Source of the DNA: Actinomycetota bacterium
GTDB lineage: Bacteria > Actinomycetota > Actinomycetes > JACCUZ01
NCBI GenBank assembly: GCA_030841245.1
Contig: JAVEDG010000298.1
Span: forward strand, 1 to 10,542
DNA: 10,542 nt
Reading direction: 5' to 3'
This document shows positions 6,431-10,542 of the stretch, piece by piece. Under the pieces are notes generated by a model. It was not told where the DNA came from and searched no databases. It saw only the letters and a program-made list of their open reading frames with translations. Position numbers and translations under genes: made by a program. Position 1 is the stretch's first letter. Every line of letters starts with the position of its first letter.

Positions 6431-6437
6431 TCTGGGC

Positions 6438-7148
6438 GTGAACCCCCTTGCCGGAGTACTCAGCGAAGCCTGGACCATGTACAAGGCCCACACCCGTCAC
6501 CTACTGACCATCGCCTTCGTGATCTACGTAGTGGCCGCGATCATCCAGGCCGTGTTCAGCCTGCTGGGTCCGTTCGGCCAGTTCCTCGCGTTCATCGTCG
6601 GCATCATCGCGGCCTTCCTGCTGCAGGCCACGCTGATCAAGGCGGCCGAGGACGTCCGGGACGGCCGAGTGGACTTCTCGATCCGCCAGACGGTGGAGGC
6701 AGCCCGGCCCTTCGTGGGGACAGTGGCCATCGCATCCATTCTCGCCGGCATCGCCATCGGCATCGGATTCGTCCTGATCATCGTCCCCGGCCTGTTCCTG
6801 CTCACCATCTGGTGCCTGATCGTGCCGGTGATCGTGCTCGAGGGTGCAGGCATCGGCGGCGCGTTCGAACGCAGTCGGGCGCTGGTCAAGGGACACGGCT
6901 GGCAGGTGTTCGGCACCATCATCCTGGTGTTCCTCCTGCTGCTGGTCGTCAGCATCCTGATCGCGCTGGTGCTGGCGGTGCTGCCGCAGGCCGCGCGCAG
7001 CTTCATCGGGGGCATCGTGTCCGGCACGCTCATCTCGCCGTACGTCGCTCTGGTCCTGACCCTGAGCTACTTCCGGCTACGCGACGTGCACGGCGCCGGC
7101 CCGCAAGCGGCCGGGCCCCCGGCACCCGGCGGCTACGGCCCGGCCTGA
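6438..7148 (+). CDS. Six-helix membrane protein, GPDPase-membrane-domain-like
   Basis: The 236-residue product has an amphipathic N-terminus (LSEAWTMYKAHTRHLL) and hydrophobic segments at about 22-43, 46-67, 93-113, 113-135, 157-183 and 188-212. The tail is Pro/Gly/Ala-rich (GAGPQAAGPPAPGG), and there is no signal peptide. The IVPGLFLLTIWCLIVPVIVLEG stretch, followed by AFERSRALVKGHGWQVFG, is typical of proteins annotated as glycerophosphoryl diester phosphodiesterase membrane domain. That name comes from N-terminal domains of some GlpQ-type enzymes; no catalytic phosphodiesterase domain is present, so enzymatic activity is not implied. The likely role is an uncharacterised integral membrane function. 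The GTG at 6438 is chosen from the TATACC box 7 nt upstream and because the residues before it come from the repeat region. A hairpin follows the stop. Confidence 0.88.
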   Translation: MNPLAGVLSEAWTMYKAHTRHLLTIAFVIYVVAAIIQAVFSLLGPFGQFLAFIVGIIAAFLLQATLIKAAEDVRDGRVDFSIRQTVEAARPFVGTVAIASILAGIAIGIGFVLIIVPGLFLLTIWCLIVPVIVLEGAGIGGAFERSRALVKGHGWQVFGTIILVFLLLLVVSILIALVLAVLPQAARSFIGGIVSGTLISPYVALVLTLSYFRLRDVHGAGPQAAGPPAPGGYGPA

Positions 7149-7163
7149 CCGAGCCCCGCGCGC

Positions 7164-7182
7164 AGCGCTCGCCTCGAGCGCT
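7164..7182 (+). terminator. Hairpin terminator after the membrane-protein gene
   Basis: AGCGCTCG and CGAGCGCT form a perfect 8-bp stem around a CCT loop, 16 nt after the TGA at 7146-7148. No T-tract follows, as is common for actinobacterial terminators. Position and stem quality support termination. Confidence 0.55.
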
Positions 7183-7271
7183 ACAGAGGTGCCGACAGGC
7201 GCATCCGGATGAACCAGGTGACCGGCGCACGCCGTAATCCATGGCGAACCCAACTCATGAGGAGAGTCGTC

Positions 7272-7415
7272 ATGGCAGGCACCACCAAGTCCCGGAGCAC
7301 GATCCTGTGGATCGTCGGAGCGGTCGTCGTGGTGGCGATCGTGGTCGTGATCGCGCTCGCCTACGGCGGGGGCGGCGGCGGTGGCGGGGGTGGCGGTGGC
7401 GGTGGCGGCTACTGA
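7272..7415 (+). CDS. 47-residue single-pass membrane peptide with oligoglycine tail
   Basis: An ATG at 7272 has GAGGAG (7259-7264) 7 nt upstream, a good ribosome site that selects this start over the longer frame. The peptide has a short basic N-terminus (MAGTTKSRST), a Val/Ile-rich transmembrane helix at about 11-31, then Tyr, fifteen consecutive glycines and a final Tyr before TGA. By the positive-inside rule the N-terminus is cytoplasmic and the glycine tail faces outward (inference). The glycine codons mix GGC, GGG and GGT, so the tract is not a simple trinucleotide repeat. I know no function or family for it. It lies between two hairpins (7164-7182 and 7412-7432), so it is probably a monocistronic unit. 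The convergent glucoamylase gene ends 60 bp away. The tract could vary by slippage, and the coding call rests on the ribosome site plus the helix. Confidence 0.7.
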   Translation: MAGTTKSRSTILWIVGAVVVVAIVVVIALAYGGGGGGGGGGGGGGGY

Positions 7416-7432
7416 TCAGCGCTGCTGATCAG
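7412..7432. terminator. Hairpin between convergent genes, possible bidirectional terminator
   Basis: CTGATCAG (7412-7419) recurs at 7425-7432. Because the octamer is its own reverse complement, the two copies form an 8-bp stem around a CGCTG loop. It overlaps the TGA of the oligoglycine peptide and lies 44 nt past the stop of the opposing glucoamylase gene. No strong T-tract follows on either strand. Confidence 0.45.
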
Positions 7433-7475
7433 CACAATTCACGTCTTCATGGCCCGCGCTCGCGGCTCAGCGGGG

Positions 7476-9665
7476 TCAGCTGCTGGTGCAGGCCTCGGAG
7501 CCGTAGCGGCAGGCGACCACCTGCGGTGTCTCGACCGGTGCACCCGCGTCGATGGATGCGGCCAGCCGCAGGAACTCGGCGTGCGTCCACGCCAGCGGCG
7601 TCGCCGAGAAGGTCGGCTCCCCGGGGGTGAAGCCGGGCTGCCCCGACGGCGGGTTGAGGTCCCAGACCTGTTCGGCCATCAGGTGGCTCGAGTCGTCGGC
7701 GGCCCGGCCCATCGTGTCGAGGAGCTGCTGCGCGCCCGCGGTCGAGCCGGCCACCAGGTCGTACTCACCGCGCTCCCCGCCGAGCAGCGGCCAGCCACGG
7801 CCGTGGGTCAGCGCGGAGCCCGGGCTCGTGGGCTCCCACTGCGAGCCGTCCGCCTTCTCGCCGTACCCGTCGAAGCTGGCACGGTGCCAGAACCGTCCGT
7901 TGGGGGTGAGGTAGCTCAGCTGTTGGTCGACCACCTGCAGCGAGTTGCGGATCGTCGGGTCACTCGCAGGCTTGACGCCGAGGCGGACCAGGTCGAGGAA
8001 GCTGGGGTCGACGACCTGTCGCTCGTCGATGAGCGGCCCGCCGTCGGAGACCTGCATCAGGTGACCGTCGTTGGGGTCGTTGTCGTCGCTAATGCGCAGG
8101 TAGTAGGGCGCGCTCGAGTAGGGCCCGGTCGATGTCGCCGTCCACGACTGCACGTTCTTGGCCCAGGCGTCCGCTGTCTTGAGATAGGTCGCCGCGGACT
8201 TCTTCGCACCGTTGGACTGCGCGATGTCGGCAGCACAGACCAGACCGGCGATCTCGGCGGCGATGGTGGCCGGGGAGTATCCCGTCGCGTTCTCCCAGCG
8301 CTCCTGCGGAGTGAAGGGACCCTTTGCCACGATGTAGTCAGCCGAGCGCTGCACGTGAGCCCAGTCCGACGCCCCGGTCCGGCCGAGCTGCTGGGCCAGG
8401 ACGATCGGGAACGCCACTTCGTCCATCTGCAGGTCACCGAAGACCGGTGTCCCGTCCAACCGGGAGTTCTGCGGGAACGACCCGTCCGGCCGCTGCTGCA
8501 CGTTCCACAGGAAGTCGAGGGCCCGGTTGGCCGCGGCCGTGTCGCCGACAGCCAGCAGTCCGGTCGCGATCTGGTAGAGGTCGCGCGACCACACCGCGTG
8601 GTAGACCGCGAGGCTCTGCAAGGAGTTCGCCCATGACCAGGGGCGGGCCGGCGCCGCGACGAAACCGCCGCGGACGGTCTTGTCCTCGCTGGCTGCCAGC
8701 ACCATGGCCGAGAGGTTCCACTCGGTGGTCCAAGAGCTCGCGCTGGTCGGCACCGGCTTGAGCGACGACAGATAGGAGTGCCAGCCACCGTCGTACGCCG
8801 TGCGCGCTGCACCGAACCCGACGGCCAGGCTGGCCTGCGCCGTGCTGAGCGCGCTGTCTCGCGTCGAGCCGAAGCCGATCGCCACGGTCGCGTCCTGCTG
8901 GCCGACCCCGTCGAGCTTGACCCGGCCGGTCTGCACCACGTTGCCGGGCGTCGGTGCGGTGTAGTGCCAGTCCATCGTGTGGTCGCTCGACAGGTCGGTC
9001 CACCCGTCGGAGGTGCCTAGGTAGCCGCTGGACGTCTTCGACATCGCGGGGCTCGTGACGACCGCAGTGGCGTTGCTCGAGTCCGACGAGAGCAGGGCGC
9101 CGGCGTCGGTGCTGGTGCCCGTGTCGTCGTTGCCGGTCATCGACAGTGCCGGGTCGTGCAGCAGGTAGAGCTGGTACGGCGTGCCGGTCAACGACTCGAA
9201 GTGCACCTGCTCGAGCACGGTGGACCGGGCCGGGTCCGTCACGAAGGTCTTCGTGATGCGCCACTTGCCGGACCTGGCGGTGTTGACGTAGCGGTAGGTC
9301 AGGCTGCGGTTGTCGAGCAGCTGCACCTGGTGCGCCGAGTCGCGGTCCTCACGGTCGGTGAAGGTCGTGCCGTCGGTGACGACGAACTGGCTGTCTCGGA
9401 TGCTCGGCGTGTCGATGCGCGGGAAGTAGACGTCGGTCAGCTCGCCGTCATTGAGGGTGTACCAGACCTTGCTGGTCGTGCCCCGCGCCGTACCGAAGCC
9501 GTCCTTGTCGCCCTCCGCCCAGGTCGACAGGGTGCCCGGCGCGCCGGGGGCTGACGTCGCGCCGCCGGCGGCTCCGGCCGGTTGGGCAACCATGCCCGCG
9601 GCCAGAACTGCGGCGGCCGGGACGACCATGGCGACGGCGGTGAGACGGCGTTTCGACAGGAGCAC
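7476..9665 (-). CDS. Secreted GH15 glucoamylase/glucodextranase-type glycoside hydrolase
   Basis: The GTG at 9665 has GAGGAGG 5 nt upstream and gives 729 residues starting with a Sec signal peptide (LLSKRRLTAVAMVVPAAAV, cleavage near QPAGAAG). About residues 45-290 form a beta-rich N-terminal domain as in bacterial glucodextranases (WAEGDKDGFGTA, then VWYTLNDGELTDVYFP). The (alpha/alpha)6 catalytic domain follows, with VYHAVWSRDLYQIATGLL, the general-acid Glu458 in QERWENATGYSP and the general-base Glu631 in GRGWPLLGGERGEYDL. Both catalytic residues are present, so it should be an active inverting exo-hydrolase releasing beta-glucose from alpha-glucans outside the cell. Sequence alone does not separate alpha-1,4-glucan from dextran preference. 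The C-terminus ends in a two-cysteine tail (CRYGSEACTSS). There is no carbohydrate-binding module or cell-wall anchor. It is transcribed alone, divergent from the RAM-domain gene; no sugar-operon partner is in the window. Confidence 0.95.
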   Translation of the reverse strand: MLLSKRRLTAVAMVVPAAAVLAAGMVAQPAGAAGGATSAPGAPGTLSTWAEGDKDGFGTARGTTSKVWYTLNDGELTDVYFPRIDTPSIRDSQFVVTDGTTFTDREDRDSAHQVQLLDNRSLTYRYVNTARSGKWRITKTFVTDPARSTVLEQVHFESLTGTPYQLYLLHDPALSMTGNDDTGTSTDAGALLSSDSSNATAVVTSPAMSKTSSGYLGTSDGWTDLSSDHTMDWHYTAPTPGNVVQTGRVKLDGVGQQDATVAIGFGSTRDSALSTAQASLAVGFGAARTAYDGGWHSYLSSLKPVPTSASSWTTEWNLSAMVLAASEDKTVRGGFVAAPARPWSWANSLQSLAVYHAVWSRDLYQIATGLLAVGDTAAANRALDFLWNVQQRPDGSFPQNSRLDGTPVFGDLQMDEVAFPIVLAQQLGRTGASDWAHVQRSADYIVAKGPFTPQERWENATGYSPATIAAEIAGLVCAADIAQSNGAKKSAATYLKTADAWAKNVQSWTATSTGPYSSAPYYLRISDDNDPNDGHLMQVSDGGPLIDERQVVDPSFLDLVRLGVKPASDPTIRNSLQVVDQQLSYLTPNGRFWHRASFDGYGEKADGSQWEPTSPGSALTHGRGWPLLGGERGEYDLVAGSTAGAQQLLDTMGRAADDSSHLMAEQVWDLNPPSGQPGFTPGEPTFSATPLAWTHAEFLRLAASIDAGAPVETPQVVACRYGSEACTSS

Positions 9666-9688
9666 GAGAGCCTCCTCGGGACGCGGAT

Positions 9689-9702
9689 CACCCGAACGGG
9701 TG
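9689..9702. promoter_or_regulatory. Interrupted palindrome upstream of the GH15 ribosome site
   Basis: CACCCG-AA-CGGGTG is a perfect 6-bp inverted repeat with a 2-bp centre. It lies about 11 nt upstream of the GAGGAGG site of the glucoamylase gene. It might be a small operator or leader hairpin; no regulator is recognised. Confidence 0.25.
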
Positions 9703-9787
9703 GGCGGCGCGCGGCTGACAAGTGGCAGGGCTCTACCCGGTCCGTCCCCGTTCACGCCTCGCACGTGGGGCCCGGCCTTGCCTCGAC

Positions 9788-9793
9788 TAGGCT
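9788..9793 (+). promoter_or_regulatory. Candidate -10 box for the RAM-domain gene
   Basis: TAGGCT fits TANNNT and lies 30 nt upstream of the GTG at 9824, which would give a leader of about 24 nt carrying the GAGGAGG ribosome site. No convincing -35 is seen at the usual spacing. Confidence 0.3.
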
Positions 9794-9823
9794 CACGCCG
9801 TCCAGGTACGCCGAGGAGGGCCC

Positions 9824-10111
9824 GTGATCACCGCCATCGTCCTGGTCCACGTGGAGGCAGACCGCATCCCCGAGGTCGCCGAGGCGATCACCGACCTCGA
9901 CGGCGTGAGCGAGGTCTACTCGGTGACCGGCGGCGCCGACCTGATCGCCATGGTGCGCGTGCGCGAGCACGAGGAGCTGGCCGACGTGATCGCAGACCGG
10001 CTCAGCAAGATCAGTGGGGTGCGCAGCACCGAGACCCACATCGCGTTCCGGACCTACTCCAAGCACGACCTGGAGTCGGCCTTCTCGCTCGGCGTCGAGG
10101 ATGCCGACTGA
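9824..10111 (+). CDS. Stand-alone Lrp/AsnC ligand-binding (RAM) domain protein
   Basis: The 95-residue product starts at a GTG with GAGGAGG (9813-9819) 4 nt upstream. It is a complete RAM (regulation of amino acid metabolism) domain: ITAIVLVHVEADRIPEVAEA, the VYSVTGGADLIAMVRV strand-turn-strand with its conserved G-x-x-D, and GVRSTETHIAFRTYSK at the dimer/ligand region, then a short acidic tail. There is no N-terminal helix-turn-helix, so it cannot bind DNA like a full Lrp/AsnC protein. Known single-domain relatives assemble into dimers and higher rings and bind amino acids, so it may modulate a partner or sense amino acids (inference). It is convergent with trpD, and this pairing is common in actinobacteria as I recall. 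The domain assignment is firm; the biological role is not. Confidence 0.92.
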   Translation: MITAIVLVHVEADRIPEVAEAITDLDGVSEVYSVTGGADLIAMVRVREHEELADVIADRLSKISGVRSTETHIAFRTYSKHDLESAFSLGVEDAD

Positions 10112-10145
10112 CCCTGCTCCGACGCTGACCGCCGGCGCGAGACTG

Positions 10146-10261
10146 CTCAAGATCAACTGATGCAGCAACACAATTGGGGCCACAGCAGGCTCATGGGGCC
10201 GGACTCCAGTCCCGCCCGCCTCTCCTGCACCGCTTGTGTGCCTCAGTCAGTTGATCTTGAG
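10146..10261. repeat. 116-bp intergenic element with inverted-repeat ends
   Basis: CTCAAGATCAACTGA (10146-10160) is perfectly inverted at 10247-10261. Weaker matching continues inward so that 32-base arms (10146-10177 and 10230-10261) agree at 25 positions, including a shared CACAA. The 52-nt centre contains GGACT-CC-AGTCC. It lies between the convergent RAM and trpD genes. It may be a bidirectional terminator or a small repetitive/MITE-like element; no target-site duplication is evident. Confidence 0.65.
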
Positions 10262-10296
10262 GCTCAGCTGCTGGCGAAGTGATCTTGAGGCTCAGC
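10252..10296. repeat. Direct repeat (period 28) overlapping the trpD stop codon
   Basis: TGATCTTGAGGCTCAGC occurs at 10252-10268 and again, identically, at 10280-10296. The second copy covers the trpD stop (10292-10294). The first copy also overlaps the right arm of the 116-bp inverted repeat, so part of that arm has been duplicated to the trpD terminus or the reverse. Confidence 0.7.
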
Positions 10297-10542
10297 GCGG
10301 GGCGAGGTCCTGGCTGGTGGCCACCCAGCGCGCCAGGGCCTGCTCGGCGGCGCCGTCGTCGAGGGCGGCGGCGGCGCGCTGGATCCCCGCCGCCAGCTGC
10401 TCTGCCAGCGGGGCGTCGGTCATGTCGAGGGCCACGAGTGCAGCCGCGGCGTTGAGCAGTACGGCGTCGCGCACCGGTCCGGCCTCGCCCGCCAGGAACC
10501 GCCGGGTCACCTCCGCGTTGTGTGGCGCGTCCGCCCCCCGCA
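10292..10542 (-). CDS. trpD: Anthranilate phosphoribosyltransferase, C-terminal fragment (5' end beyond window)
   Basis: The minus-strand frame is open to the window edge and gives 82 C-terminal residues. They begin RGADAPHNAEVTRRFLAGE and continue through AGPVRDAVLLNAAAALVA to an Ala-rich helix (AAAALDDGAAEQALARWVATS). The NAEV segment and the GPVRDAVLLNAAAAL block are typical of the TrpD C-terminal domain. TrpD transfers phosphoribosyl from PRPP to anthranilate, the second step of tryptophan synthesis from chorismate, in the cytoplasm. The active-site Gly-rich PRPP loop and metal ligands lie in the missing N-terminal part, so activity cannot be judged. No other trp gene is in view, consistent with the dispersed trp genes of actinobacteria. 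The stop codon falls in a direct repeat. Confidence 0.93.
   Translation of the reverse strand, partial: RGADAPHNAEVTRRFLAGEAGPVRDAVLLNAAAALVALDMTDAPLAEQLAAGIQRAAAALDDGAAEQALARWVATSQDLAPR

Noticed and set aside
7364..7412. Glycine-codon run considered as a tandem-repeat or CRISPR-like array
   Set aside because: Units are mixed GGN codons with no spacers, in frame with a gene that has a ribosome site; it is coding low complexity.
7412..7440. Resemblance of the CTGATCAGCACAATT stretch to the 10155-10175 region of the terminal repeat element
   Set aside because: Only short gapped similarity; not enough to claim a dispersed repeat without a genome-wide search.

Overview
The window is chromosomal DNA from a high-GC actinobacterium. 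Evidence is the strong G/C third-position bias, many GTG starts, an actinobacterial set of genes, and several start codons that sit about 6-8 nt after a -10-like box (probable leaderless mRNAs). The gene set and order (NlpC/P60 hydrolase, DEDDh/GIY-YIG nuclease, trpD) recall, from memory, the Mycobacterium tuberculosis Rv2190c-Rv2191-Rv2192c neighbourhood, here with extra genes between. A Nocardioidaceae/Propionibacteriales source is my guess, not something the sequence proves.

Layout. 1-1640 (minus): a secreted RipC-like NlpC/P60 peptidoglycan hydrolase, cut by the window edge and preceded by a clear ydaO-type cyclic-di-AMP riboswitch, a candidate promoter and a CRP/GlxR-like palindrome; upstream of these lies a 72-residue double-CxxC protein. 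1760-3470 (minus): a coiled-coil NYN (YacP-type PIN-like) ribonuclease and an 80-residue zinc-ribbon-like protein. 3471-3674: a divergent intergenic region with a long imperfect inverted repeat. 3675-6273 (plus): a DEDDh exonuclease / GIY-YIG / UVR nuclease that overlaps by 4 bp an aminoglycoside-phosphotransferase-like gene carrying an apparent -1 frameshift at a G5 run; a 45-bp tandem repeat begins at the end of that gene. 6438-7415 (plus): a six-helix GPDPase-membrane-domain protein and a 47-residue membrane peptide ending in 15 glycines and a tyrosine. 7476-9665 (minus): a secreted GH15 glucoamylase/glucodextranase with both catalytic glutamates. 9824-10111 (plus): a stand-alone Lrp/AsnC RAM domain. 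10292-10542 (minus): the 3' end of trpD, separated from the RAM gene by a 116-bp inverted-repeat element and a 28-bp repeat overlapping the trpD stop.

How the genes work together. The best-supported regulatory link is cell-wall turnover: the hydrolase is under an aptamer class that senses cyclic di-AMP. The central genes look nucleic-acid related (NYN nuclease, zinc-ribbon protein, DEDDh/GIY-YIG nuclease) but no assembled pathway is evident. The rest are housekeeping genes (amino-acid-responsive RAM domain, tryptophan synthesis) and a secreted saccharidase. I see no prophage, CRISPR, transposase, tRNA or rRNA. Items most worth follow-up are the riboswitch, the oligoglycine membrane peptide, the intergenic inverted repeats and the frameshift.
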